Source: Chitinophaga ginsengisoli
Lineage (GTDB): Bacteria > Bacteroidota > Bacteroidia > Chitinophagales > Chitinophagaceae
Length of the DNA stretch: 64,000 nt
NCBI RefSeq assembly: GCF_003014595.1
Contig: NZ_PYGK01000003.1
Span: 496,001-560,000 of the forward strand
Direction of reading: 5' to 3'
The position numbers and the translations under genes were made by a program. A model generated the notes under the pieces. That model saw only the letters and a list, made by a program, of their open reading frames with translations. It had not been told where the DNA came from and did no database searches. Each line of letters starts with the position of its first letter. Positions within the stretch are counted from its first letter, which is position 1. This document shows positions 54,897 to 63,209 of this stretch, piece after piece.

Positions 54897-55288
54897 CGTG
54901 AAAGAGCGTACAACGGGGTGATTTTCTTTACTTATCTGCAGCCGGTCTTCATCGACCTTCAATTTTTTTTCACGTTCTCTGCAGATGAACGACTTTTTTT
55001 TGTTAGATTTGATTGAGCGAACCTAGTTTACTATCATGTAGGCTTCAATAGAATGGTATGAGAACACGCGCATAGATCAACCTCAAAAGATCATAGATTC
55101 CACCCAAATACCAGCAGTTTTACTTTTTCATTAACCTTATCATCATGCAACAGCGTTTATTGCTGCTTTAAGTTTACGTTGGCCTTTTACGCCAGAAAAT
55201 ACGGGGACACAAGACTATTTGTTATATGACTCAAGGATGCACTGTCATGGTAAAATCTGTTTGACTATTTGATTAACCTCTTAATGTT
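54897..55288. other. Intergenic region with the second promoter copy
   Basis: 392 bases. It contains the duplicated promoter block, then a leader of about 277 bases before the second lipoprotein gene. I see no gene in the leader. Confidence 0.5.
54984..55026 (+). promoter_or_regulatory. Candidate promoter, copy 2
   Basis: TAGATTTG at 55004-55011 within TTTTTTGTTAGATTTGATT, the same block as in front of lipoprotein 1. The homology shows that the promoter was duplicated with the gene. Confidence 0.5.
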
Positions 55289-56149
55289 ATGACCACCAAA
55301 ATCATCCTCAGCATTTGCTGCCTTATAGCAGTTTATTCATTATTCTCATGCACCAAAGATGCTCCACAGGGTCCTCCCGGGCCACCTGGTGATACAGGCG
55401 TTTATGCTCCTCCTAAAGGCGACATCAGAGGTAAAGTGATCGTATATGATTCAACGGGAAAAGCCCTTGCTGATTATTCGGGCGTGATAGTTACAATTGA
55501 TTCCACCAATCTGGCAGATACCACTGATGCCAATGGCGCTTATCATTTCAATCAGGTGCCAGCCGGGCGATATAACTTCTCTTACAGCAAGGAAGGCTAT
55601 GGTACTTACCGGATCATCCGGCAGCTGCATCCGGGCGGAGCACAGGCCACACAACTGGCAGATGCCGATGTAGGACAGATCTATCACGGTCCACCGGCGG
55701 ACTACGTTACCTGGATGGGCTTCGGAAGTCCTGAGCATCACGAAATCTATCCTTACGCGACGTTCCAGGCCCCCATGCAGGTACCTGGGGCGCTTGTATT
55801 GTATATGGGTGTTCATGGGCCATCCAAGACAGACTTTGTCAGAACGCAGCGGGATTATATTTCAATAAACGATTATCCCCAGGAATATTCCGGCTCAGAA
55901 ATTTCTCCCTATACGATATACGGAGACAGCGTATTCGTCAAGGCAGATAAAATTACTTTCTCGCTGACATTTGACAACCCCAGAAATATTAACTACATAG
56001 ATGAACAGGGTCGTAGAATATACCCCTGTACAGGTCCGATACTGGGTTCCTTCGGACTTGATGTATTTACATTTTCGATGCCGTACGAGCAAGGCAGGCG
56101 AAGCAATGATGGCATTTATCCATTGCTGCGGAACTTCCGTTTGAAGTAA
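55289..56149 (+). CDS. Lipoprotein 2 of the array, with collagen-like stalk
   Basis: A 286-residue lipoprotein (MTTKIILSICCLIAVYSLFSC, Cys21). The signal peptide is nearly identical to that of lipoprotein 1. Just after the lipid anchor comes a short Gly-X-Y stretch, GPPGPPGDTG. Then the carboxypeptidase-regulatory-like domain (GDIRGKVIVYDSTGKALADYSG, GAYHFNQVPAGRYNFSYSKEGYGTYRI) and the shared C-terminal domain (DVGQIYHGPPADY, LTFDNPRNINYIDE, GRRIYPCTGP). Function unknown. Confidence 0.78.
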   Translation: MTTKIILSICCLIAVYSLFSCTKDAPQGPPGPPGDTGVYAPPKGDIRGKVIVYDSTGKALADYSGVIVTIDSTNLADTTDANGAYHFNQVPAGRYNFSYSKEGYGTYRIIRQLHPGGAQATQLADADVGQIYHGPPADYVTWMGFGSPEHHEIYPYATFQAPMQVPGALVLYMGVHGPSKTDFVRTQRDYISINDYPQEYSGSEISPYTIYGDSVFVKADKITFSLTFDNPRNINYIDEQGRRIYPCTGPILGSFGLDVFTFSMPYEQGRRSNDGIYPLLRNFRLK

Positions 56150-56198
56150 TGCACACATACGTCAACATTAACACCATCATCCATCCTAATTCATCCAC

Positions 56199-56990
56199 AT
56201 GAAAAACATCATATTCCTATCATTCTTTTTGTGCCTGATCATGGCATGTGTTAAGGAAGGGCCTCCCGGCCCTAAAGGACCTGATGGTCCACCATATACC
56301 TGGCCGCCGGGAAATATTACAGGTTATATTGACTTACTGAGTCAATCCGGATGGCCATTCATTGTCAGAAAGGACAGTGTGCGGTTACAGATAACTAATA
56401 TCGACAGTATCATCAGCACTTATACCGACACTACCGGATATTTCCATTTCGATTCTATTCCTCCCGGAAATTATGACATCGGCATATCAAAACCAGGATA
56501 TGACTCCTTACATCTTTATGTACAACATGCCGGCGGGGCGATAGACAAATTCACAGGCGCTACATCTTTAAGTAAGCATATAACGACCAAATTAGTCTCA
56601 ATAAGCGGCTTTTCCCGCCGTGAGTATAATTCGATCCGTATAGGAGCGACCGTCATATTTGAATGGCCGGACCCGCCTAATACATCGAGTGCTTCAGTAT
56701 GTGGTTTCAGGTTTTTTGCAGACAGATCAGCCATTCCGGGAAACGGTAGAATAGTTAGTGAGGGCTCCATATACAATATACGTAATATCGATGGTGTAAA
56801 AGGCCAGATGTACGGAGAGTTCGTGATATCTGCGTCGGGGATTCCCTCGGGCACACAATTTTATGTCACCGCAGCTGCGGCTCCGCCGGTCAGGGTCCAA
56901 AAACCATGGTTTGATTATACAAGCGGTATGCAGGTACCATATCCGTATCTGGGAGATTCCATTAAAACAACCATTACTTACACTGAATAG
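56199..56990 (+). CDS. Lipoprotein 3 of the array, with collagen-like stalk
   Basis: A 263-residue lipoprotein (MKNIIFLSFFLCLIMAC, Cys17) with an immediate Gly-X-Y stretch, GPPGPKGPDGPP. The regulatory-like beta domain is recognisable (GNITGYIDLLSQSG, GYFHFDSIPPGNYDIGISKPGYDSLHL). The C-terminal part is diverged and lacks the YPC motif. It lies 49 bp after lipoprotein 2 and 6 bp before lipoprotein 4, so these are co-transcribed. Confidence 0.75.
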   Translation: MKNIIFLSFFLCLIMACVKEGPPGPKGPDGPPYTWPPGNITGYIDLLSQSGWPFIVRKDSVRLQITNIDSIISTYTDTTGYFHFDSIPPGNYDIGISKPGYDSLHLYVQHAGGAIDKFTGATSLSKHITTKLVSISGFSRREYNSIRIGATVIFEWPDPPNTSSASVCGFRFFADRSAIPGNGRIVSEGSIYNIRNIDGVKGQMYGEFVISASGIPSGTQFYVTAAAAPPVRVQKPWFDYTSGMQVPYPYLGDSIKTTITYTE

Positions 56991-56996
56991 TCTTAT

Positions 56997-57803
56997 ATGA
57001 AACAGATAATATTAATGTTGTTCTGCTGCCTTTTTCTGGCAGCCTGCATAAACTGGGATATTACTGGTCCTGCGGGCCCGGAAGGCCTTCCCGGACCTCC
57101 GGGGCAAAAGCCACCCGGTGCAGATACCTCTTCTATCGTTGGAAGGGTATTTACTTTCAATCAATTTACAGTTCCAATATGGCCGGTGGATAGTGTTAAA
57201 ATAACCTTACACCTGAGCGCTGATTCCACACTCGTAACAATGGCCGATACAGCCGGCTATTACCGGTTCAAGGGCATTAGCACAGGCACCTATAATCTGA
57301 CATTCAGCCGTAGCGGTTTTGGTGAGATGAAGGTATTTGGTCAGACGCATATTTCCGGAGGTACATTAAATACTACAGTACAGGAAGTGTCCATCGTTCA
57401 GCTGCCTATCCAGACTATTGCTGATTCAGCCTGGTTCTACACCGGCGCAGCCGGATATTTTTCAGTGAGGTATCGCCTACCGCCAGCCCCTATTATACAG
57501 ACCTCACGGAATTATGAAGTATATTTTTCTCACCATGCGAACGTCAGTCCTACTAACTACGAGTACAGCACGGAATTTATATATTACATGCCTACAGGAT
57601 TGCTGGGCACCTACTTTACTCCGGGAGATTCTATTTATGCAAGGGTATACACGCTGACTAAATATTTCTATACGCCGATAGTCGGATGGGCTAATAATAT
57701 CAGGCCTGGTATTACTTACGTGGATCCCGCTACGGGAAGTGTGGTTTATCCATTCAGAAGCAGCCAGTCAGCATTGGCTGCCGGCGTATTTGTTAATAAC
57801 TGA
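56997..57803 (+). CDS. Lipoprotein 4 of the array, with collagen-like stalk
   Basis: A 268-residue lipoprotein (MKQIILMLFCCLFLAAC, Cys17). Gly-X-Y stretch GPAGPEGLPGPPG after a short linker. Regulatory-like domain (SIVGRVFTFNQFTVPIWPVDS, GYYRFKGISTGTYNLTFSRSGFGEMKV). The C-terminal domain is diverged, ending ITYVDPATGSVVYPF, a remnant of the YIDExGRxIYPC motif of its relatives. Function unknown. Confidence 0.75.
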   Translation: MKQIILMLFCCLFLAACINWDITGPAGPEGLPGPPGQKPPGADTSSIVGRVFTFNQFTVPIWPVDSVKITLHLSADSTLVTMADTAGYYRFKGISTGTYNLTFSRSGFGEMKVFGQTHISGGTLNTTVQEVSIVQLPIQTIADSAWFYTGAAGYFSVRYRLPPAPIIQTSRNYEVYFSHHANVSPTNYEYSTEFIYYMPTGLLGTYFTPGDSIYARVYTLTKYFYTPIVGWANNIRPGITYVDPATGSVVYPFRSSQSALAAGVFVNN

Positions 57804-57856
57804 TTTTTACAGGCACATGGATGAACATACTCTTTAATAACCTTTCAATCTAAATT

Positions 57857-58681
57857 ATGACCTCCAAAACCTTACTCAGCTTATGCTGTTTTGTAACAGT
57901 TGGCGTACTGTTCTCATGCAGTAAAGACCAGCATTCGGAGCCCTATCTCAAAAAAGGAGACATTACAGGGAAAGTGATCATTTACGATTCACTGGGCAGA
58001 GCGCTGTCTAATCATTCCGGCGTAGTGGTAACAATAGATTCCACTAACCTGAGCGCCATCACCGATTCTACTGGTGCGTATACCTTCAAAAAGGTAAAAA
58101 CCGGCCGGTATAGTTTTACTTATAAAAAGAATGGTTATGGCACCTATCGGATCATCCGTCAGTTACACGCCGGTGGACCTCCCACGCTGTTGCCGGTTGC
58201 TGACGTGGGCAAGATCTATAACGGACCTCCGGTGAGTCTCTTTGATTACTTTGGCCTGGGAAGTCCTGATAATCCACAGGTCGTCACATATACGGAATTT
58301 CAATCTCCGATGCGGCTGCCGACAGCCTCTGTACTGTATATCGATACCACCCCTGCTCTCACCTCCACAAACTTCAGGGCCTATATCAGGTATAATGCGC
58401 AGCAGGGCTTCCAGAATAGTATGTGGTATCAGACGCCCGACATCGATCCGCACGTGATAAGAGCGGACAGTATATTGATTAATGCCCGCCGCCTTTATTT
58501 CTACCTGGCATTTGACAATGTAAGAGACATTAAATACGTCGATGAACAGGGCCGCACTATACACCCCTGCACAGGTACAAAACTGGGTTCATTTATGCTG
58601 TCCGGATCAACCTTCCAGGAGAACCCAAATAGCAGCAGGCAAGCCAGTGATGGCATTCAACTGCGGTTCCGGCATCAATAA
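57857..58681 (+). CDS. Lipoprotein 5 of the array
   Basis: A 274-residue lipoprotein (MTSKTLLSLCCFVTVGVLFSC, Cys21). No collagen-like stalk. The domain plan matches lipoproteins 1 and 2: GDITGKVIIYDSLGRALSNHSG, GAYTFKKVKTGRYSFTYKKNGYGTYRI, VGKIYNGPPVSL, AFDNVRDIKYVDE, GRTIHPCTG. It ends the array, and a palindromic hairpin follows. Confidence 0.78.
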   Translation: MTSKTLLSLCCFVTVGVLFSCSKDQHSEPYLKKGDITGKVIIYDSLGRALSNHSGVVVTIDSTNLSAITDSTGAYTFKKVKTGRYSFTYKKNGYGTYRIIRQLHAGGPPTLLPVADVGKIYNGPPVSLFDYFGLGSPDNPQVVTYTEFQSPMRLPTASVLYIDTTPALTSTNFRAYIRYNAQQGFQNSMWYQTPDIDPHVIRADSILINARRLYFYLAFDNVRDIKYVDEQGRTIHPCTGTKLGSFMLSGSTFQENPNSSRQASDGIQLRFRHQ

Positions 58682-58714
58682 CTGATTGCATTTTTATACG
58701 GTATACGATGATCT

Positions 58715-58740
58715 CAGGCAGCACTGTACAGTGCTGCCTG
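58715..58740 (+). terminator. Hairpin after the lipoprotein array
   Basis: A perfect 12-bp stem, CAGGCAGCACTG/CAGTGCTGCCTG, with a TA centre. No good T-run follows, so termination is likely but not certain. Confidence 0.6.
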
Positions 58741-58814
58741 ATCTGTTAATATGTGCCCCGGCATGGTACCCCATTTCCAGATTTCCCTTACTTTCGTGGC
58801 CGAAACCTGTCACA

Positions 58815-59462
58815 ATGAAACTCAACAGATACATAGACCATACCGTCCTCAAGCCAACTACCACCCTGGAAGACATTAAGAAACTCTGTATGGAAGCGGT
58901 AGAATATGATTTTGCTGCAGTATGTATTCCTCCTCCTTTTGTAAAACTGGCGAAGACCTTTGTAGGCAGTACAACTACCAAGGTGGCCACCGTTACCGGA
59001 TTCCCTTTCGGTTATTCTGCTATAGAAGCAAAGGTGGCCGAAACAGTGCTGGCTATTGTGGACGGAGCGGACGAGATCGATATGGTAGCCAATATTCTGG
59101 CCATCCGGAATAAGGACTGGGAATATGTGGAGAAAGAGATTGCGACCATCATGCCCATCATCCGTAACCATAAGAAAGTGATCAAGGTGATCATTGAAAG
59201 TGGCATATTATTGGAAGAGGAGATCGTACAGTGCTGCCAGCTGTATGCTAAATACCAGGTGGATTTTGTCAAAACCTCTACCGGGTATGCGGAAAAGGGC
59301 GCAACCGTTGCTGCCGTAGAACTGATGAGGGCCAATCTGCCGGCAAATATTCAGATAAAAGCTTCCGGCGGTATTCGTACCTTTGCCTTCGCTAAAGAAC
59401 TGATTGACGCTGGCGCTACAAGGATAGGAACGAGCAATGGGGTAGCACTCATGAAGGAATAA
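58815..59462 (+). CDS. deoC: Deoxyribose-phosphate aldolase
   Basis: Class I aldolase that splits 2-deoxyribose-5-phosphate into glyceraldehyde-3-phosphate and acetaldehyde in deoxynucleoside catabolism. It has 215 residues from the Met at 58815 (MKLNRYIDHTVLKPTTT), a normal length; the frame open upstream is not conserved. The Schiff-base Lys lies in VDFVKTSTGY. Other conserved blocks: VATVTGFPFG, DEIDMVANI, KVIIESGIL, IKASGGIRT and GATRIGTSNG. It appears to start a small transcript with the SPOR gene. Confidence 0.97.
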   Translation: MKLNRYIDHTVLKPTTTLEDIKKLCMEAVEYDFAAVCIPPPFVKLAKTFVGSTTTKVATVTGFPFGYSAIEAKVAETVLAIVDGADEIDMVANILAIRNKDWEYVEKEIATIMPIIRNHKKVIKVIIESGILLEEEIVQCCQLYAKYQVDFVKTSTGYAEKGATVAAVELMRANLPANIQIKASGGIRTFAFAKELIDAGATRIGTSNGVALMKE

Positions 59463-59518
59463 TTGCGATGATGGAAAGGTACCCGCTTCTCCGTAATTAT
59501 CCGCCTAAACAGATGAAT

Positions 59519-59956
59519 ATGAAACACTTAATATTATTATTCTCCGGATTGCTGATCGGAGGCCTGGCTATGGCCCAGGAAACCCCTATAGCCAGCGCAG
59601 GTGGCGTGAAGGTTGTAAAAGACCCGCGTCTCGACCTGCTGGTCAGGAAACAGATCTATATCAATACCCTGGCCATTCGTAATCAGCCTGGATTCCGGGT
59701 ACAGGTCATCTCCACCAACAAAAGGAATGAGGCCAACGATATAAAAGCTCGTGTAATGCACTTATTTCCCGATTACCGCACTTATCTGGATTACCAGGCA
59801 CCCTATTTCAAGGTGCGTGTAGGTGATTTTAAGAGCCGGGAAGAAGCAGCCGACCTGCGGGACAAACTCTCCGACAACTTCCCAGGCGGCATATTTGTAG
59901 TACCAGCCATTATTAATGTGACACCAGAGAAAGAAGGGAATGAAGAATCGTATTAA
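59519..59956 (+). CDS. SPOR domain protein
   Basis: About 145 residues from the Met at 59519, which starts a signal peptide (MKHLILLFSGLLIGGLAMAQ). The C-terminal two thirds form a SPOR domain (PGFRVQVISTNKRNEANDIKARV, APYFKVRVGDFKSREEAADLRDKL), a peptidoglycan-binding fold for denuded glycan strands at septa. It overlaps the next gene by 17 bp, so the two are translationally coupled. The longer frame from 59468 has no signal. Confidence 0.88.
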   Translation: MKHLILLFSGLLIGGLAMAQETPIASAGGVKVVKDPRLDLLVRKQIYINTLAIRNQPGFRVQVISTNKRNEANDIKARVMHLFPDYRTYLDYQAPYFKVRVGDFKSREEAADLRDKLSDNFPGGIFVVPAIINVTPEKEGNEESY

Positions 59957-61115
59957 AGAACTGGCGCATCAATATGCACCGGAGTTCGTTGCTATCCGCC
60001 GCCACATCCACTCCCATCCCGAATTGTCTTTTGAGGAACATGAGACATCAAAATTCCTCCAACAGAAACTGGATGAATTCGGCGTGTCCTATACAGCGGG
60101 TGTTGCCGGAACCGGCATTGTCGCTATTATAGAAGGAAAAAATCCATCTTCCAAAACCATCGCCTTACGGGCAGACATGGATGCGCTTCCCATCACGGAA
60201 GCCAATGATGTACCTTATAAATCACTCAATAAAGGTGTCATGCATGCCTGTGGGCATGACGTACACACCACCTGTGTGCTGGGTGCTACCCGCATCCTGC
60301 AACAACTGAAGGATGAATTTGAAGGAACCATCAAAGTGTTATTCCAGCCGGGAGAAGAGAAACATCCGGGAGGAGCCAGCCTGATGATACAGGCAGGCGC
60401 ACTGGAGAATCCGCGTCCTGACGCTATCCTGGGTATGCACGTACAGCCTACGATGGAAGCCGGTAAACTGGGTTTCAGGGCCGGACAATATATGGCCAGC
60501 GCAGATGAGATCTATATCACGATCAAAGGAAAAGGCGGTCATGCGGCATTGCCACACCTCACGGTAGATACCATCCTGGTAGCATCCCACCTGGTGGTAA
60601 GCCTCCAGCAGGTGATCAGCCGTAATAATAATCCCTTCTCTCCTTCTGTATTGAGTATCTGTGCCTTCAACGGAGGATATACTACCAATGTGATTCCCAG
60701 CGAAGTAAAACTGATGGGCACCTTCCGCGCAATGGATGAAACCTGGCGCTTTAAGGCCCATGAGATCATCAAGAAACAGGCAACAGAACTGGCCCATGCG
60801 ATGGGCGCTGAAATAGAGGTGGAGATACTGGTAGGTTATCCCTGCCTGTATAACAACGAAACGGTGACAGGTAAAGCCCGTTCAATCGCAGAAGAATACC
60901 TGGGACTACCGAATGTGGAAGATACGGAGGTGCGTATGGGAGCGGAAGACTTTGCATTCTATTCGCAGATCGTACCGGCCTGCTTTTTCAGACTGGGTAC
61001 AGGGAATATCGCCCGTGGCATCACTTCCGGCGTACATACACCTACCTTCGATGTAGACGAAAACGCTATCGAAGTAGGGATAGGCACGATGGCTTACCTT
61101 GCCACTCAGTTTTAA
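59940..61115 (+). CDS. M20 family metallopeptidase/amidohydrolase
   Basis: A 391-residue zinc-dependent amidohydrolase of the M20D type (N-acyl-amino-acid or hippurate hydrolase-like). Metal ligands: HACGHDVHTT, then the EE pair in FQPGEEKHPGG, the ligand His in LGMHVQPTM, and MGAEDFAFYS near the C terminus. The dimerisation/lid domain is inserted (AALPHLTVDTILVASHLV). It lacks a signal peptide, so is cytoplasmic. Its coupling to a SPOR protein hints at peptidoglycan peptide turnover (weak inference). Confidence 0.92.
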   Translation: MKNRIKELAHQYAPEFVAIRRHIHSHPELSFEEHETSKFLQQKLDEFGVSYTAGVAGTGIVAIIEGKNPSSKTIALRADMDALPITEANDVPYKSLNKGVMHACGHDVHTTCVLGATRILQQLKDEFEGTIKVLFQPGEEKHPGGASLMIQAGALENPRPDAILGMHVQPTMEAGKLGFRAGQYMASADEIYITIKGKGGHAALPHLTVDTILVASHLVVSLQQVISRNNNPFSPSVLSICAFNGGYTTNVIPSEVKLMGTFRAMDETWRFKAHEIIKKQATELAHAMGAEIEVEILVGYPCLYNNETVTGKARSIAEEYLGLPNVEDTEVRMGAEDFAFYSQIVPACFFRLGTGNIARGITSGVHTPTFDVDENAIEVGIGTMAYLATQF

Positions 61116-61137
61116 TAACAATACCTGATGATATTAC

Positions 61138-61172
61138 AAAGGGCCGGGATGCAGATCCTGGCCTTTTTCTTT
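61138..61172 (+). terminator. Intrinsic terminator after the M20 gene
   Basis: Stem GGCCGGGAT/ATCCTGGCC with one G-T pair and a GCAG loop, followed by a T-run. Confidence 0.8.
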
Positions 61173-61199
61173 AGTAAGTGATTGCTTTCATTTAAATAT

Positions 61200-61236
61200 T
61201 TAACTAAAAGAGGCCCACTAGAAAGCGGGCCTCTAT
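61200..61236 (-). terminator. Intrinsic terminator after the ABC/GIN operon
   Basis: Stem AGAGGCCC/GGGCCTCT, 10-nt loop, followed on the minus strand by TTTTAGTT. It lies 40 bases past the GIN-domain gene stop. Confidence 0.75.
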
Positions 61237-61273
61237 CAACATAGCCTTTTTGTCTTTCGTTATAAAAAAAGTT

Positions 61274-61945
61274 TTACCTGATCTGTTTCATGCTGGTCAA
61301 TGACTCACCAGTCAATTGCAGCTCCCGCAAATTGTCTACGGCCATTGACACATGACCATAAGGCACCTCGAAGGACTTTAACACACTGGATTTCCCCAAT
61401 TGCAGGTGAATGGAATCAACCCTGCTTTTGTTACCCATTGCCGTGAATTCGTTCTCTTCGCCTCCGTTTACATCCAGTACATTTACCTTCACATCGATCA
61501 GTTCAATATCACAGGATTTAGCTGCCTGTATGTTCAGCGCAGGCAGGTCAAAATCGCGCAGGGAGATGCCGGTTCCTTCAGACAAGATCACCGCTTGCAA
61601 CGCCGGGCATTGCAACACAAATGGATTTTCACCTCTCAATTTGACAAACATTGTATCATTTCGAGTCGAGTAATTGAGCTGCTGGTCCTTGACTCCCCAA
61701 AATTTAATCTGGTATTTTTCACTCCGGTCAACAGTCAGACGGTCGCGTGTCGCTCCCTCTATCTTCAGTACTTTGTATGCACCGACAGGAATGATCCTTT
61801 CTCTGCTATTATTATTATCGTCAGTAAGCAGGCCATCTCCGCTTCTGCCTCTTTTATAGTTAGCCCACATCACTGTATCAGAGAGCAACATCAGCAACAC
61901 GATCAGTCCCACGAAAGAGAGTAATAATTTATTACTGGTCTTCAT
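61274..61945 (-). CDS. GIN domain (DUF2807) protein
   Basis: A 223-residue protein with an N-terminal membrane helix or signal anchor (MKTSNKLLLSFVGLIVLLMLL). The rest is a right-handed beta-helix-like GIN domain (putative auto-transporter adhesin head), rich in short hydrophobic strands (VILSEGTGISLRDFDLPALNIQAA). Last gene of a minus-strand operon, 19 bp after the GntR gene. Function unknown; such proteins often accompany ABC or GntR genes in Bacteroidota. Confidence 0.8.
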   Translation of the reverse strand: MKTSNKLLLSFVGLIVLLMLLSDTVMWANYKRGRSGDGLLTDDNNNSRERIIPVGAYKVLKIEGATRDRLTVDRSEKYQIKFWGVKDQQLNYSTRNDTMFVKLRGENPFVLQCPALQAVILSEGTGISLRDFDLPALNIQAAKSCDIELIDVKVNVLDVNGGEENEFTAMGNKSRVDSIHLQLGKSSVLKSFEVPYGHVSMAVDNLRELQLTGESLTSMKQIR

Positions 61946-61964
61946 AAATGTCTTTTTAAATAAA

Positions 61965-62336
61965 TTATCTGAAATGAGATTTCTTATATTTCTCGTAGTG
62001 TGTTTTTAATTCATCCAGTTCTATATCCAGTAAATAGATATTGCGGAAGAATTGTGGCAGTTCATTGGCCAGGAAACGTTCTTTCTTCAGTTGCTTTATT
62101 TTCTTTCCTGCATTGGGAGCAACAAAGTAGCCGATTCCTCTTTTGTTATAGATGATCTCGTATTGCTGTAAATATTCGCAGGTACGCATCACCGTATTGG
62201 GGTTCACTTCAAGCTGCACTGCCAGTTCCCGCACAGAAGGAATTCTATCCTCCGTCTTCCACTTATCCAGCAATATCTGCTCACACATATGATCTGCGAT
62301 CTGGAGATATATCGCTTGCGATTCTTTGAATTCCAT
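61965..62336 (-). CDS. GntR family regulator, YtrA type
   Basis: About 123 residues from the Met at 62336 (62342 is another start). Winged helix in residues about 8-75 (ESQAIYLQIADHMCEQILLDKW, DRIPSVRELAVQLEVNPNTVMR, YLQQYEIIYNKRGIGYFV), followed by a short helical C terminus without a ligand-binding domain. YtrA-type regulators repress neighbouring ABC transporter genes, usually responding to cell-envelope stress. It lies between the ABC permease and the GIN gene. Confidence 0.9.
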   Translation of the reverse strand: MEFKESQAIYLQIADHMCEQILLDKWKTEDRIPSVRELAVQLEVNPNTVMRTCEYLQQYEIIYNKRGIGYFVAPNAGKKIKQLKKERFLANELPQFFRNIYLLDIELDELKTHYEKYKKSHFR

Positions 62337-62366
62337 AAACAATTTTTTAAACAGGCATAGCCTTAA

Positions 62367-63194
62367 TTACATCTCTTTATCTCTTAGCCGCATATATCCT
62401 AATGTCCAGAGCATGGGAGCAACGAGGTATTTAGCGGAGAACAAAAGTCCGTCTCTCACATTTGCCGGCAACATCAGAAATTTATCGGTTCGGGGAACGT
62501 GTTCTGAAGGATTTTCACCCAGTATTACGTTGATGCCTACAAAAGGGAAATGAGCATCCCAGCGTGATATACGGCTGCCAAAGAAGGCATAAGAGAAGAG
62601 AGTATTCAGAAAGTATAACGACAGGATAAATACAGCAAACAGGAATACCGTTTTGATAAGGCTATACTTCTGAAAATAGATCGCTCCCAGCAACATCACA
62701 GCCTGTGCGAAAAACCAAATGTGATAGAAATATACCATAGGTGTCTCATCGAACGCGAGATGAAGATCATTTTTCAAATGCTGACCATTATGCCATATAA
62801 GTATTGCATCTATGCCGAGATAGGCCAGATAAAATGCAAAGTGATAGATCAGCTGGAATCCTATTGTGGTCACCAGTAATGTACTGAGATATTTCTCCAG
62901 CTGTGAAGCAGGCAATAACAGGTAGTCTATTCCATGTGGTTTATTGCCTAGCTCACTGAAGGAGAGGCTTGTGAAGATGAGCCCAGTCATGAACATACCA
63001 ATGAAATATAATGGTACCAATCTGCTCATATCGGAATCTATCCTGAAATTATCAGACAAATTAAGCAGTAGCATAATTAACAACAACACAGCCAGAACGA
63101 TTACAGACATACCGTAGATGCGGTAATTATCTACCAGGTGCTTTCTGATATAGAGGCCAAAGCGGCCTGCGCTAAAAACATTATTTGTTTGCAT
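62367..63194 (-). CDS. ABC-2-like membrane permease
   Basis: A 275-residue polytopic protein with about six hydrophobic segments (IYGMSVIVLAVLLLIMLLL, LVPLYFIGMFMTGLIFTSLSF, TLLVTTIGFQLIYHFAFYLAYLGI, FFAQAVMLLGAIYF, TVFLFAVFILSLYFLNTLFSYAFFG). The family is not named with certainty. Its position 15 bp after the ATPase gene and before a YtrA-type regulator makes it the transporter's membrane subunit. Confidence 0.78.
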   Translation of the reverse strand: MQTNNVFSAGRFGLYIRKHLVDNYRIYGMSVIVLAVLLLIMLLLNLSDNFRIDSDMSRLVPLYFIGMFMTGLIFTSLSFSELGNKPHGIDYLLLPASQLEKYLSTLLVTTIGFQLIYHFAFYLAYLGIDAILIWHNGQHLKNDLHLAFDETPMVYFYHIWFFAQAVMLLGAIYFQKYSLIKTVFLFAVFILSLYFLNTLFSYAFFGSRISRWDAHFPFVGINVILGENPSEHVPRTDKFLMLPANVRDGLLFSAKYLVAPMLWTLGYMRLRDKEM

Positions 63195-63209
63195 AAGGAA
63201 TGACAGTGG

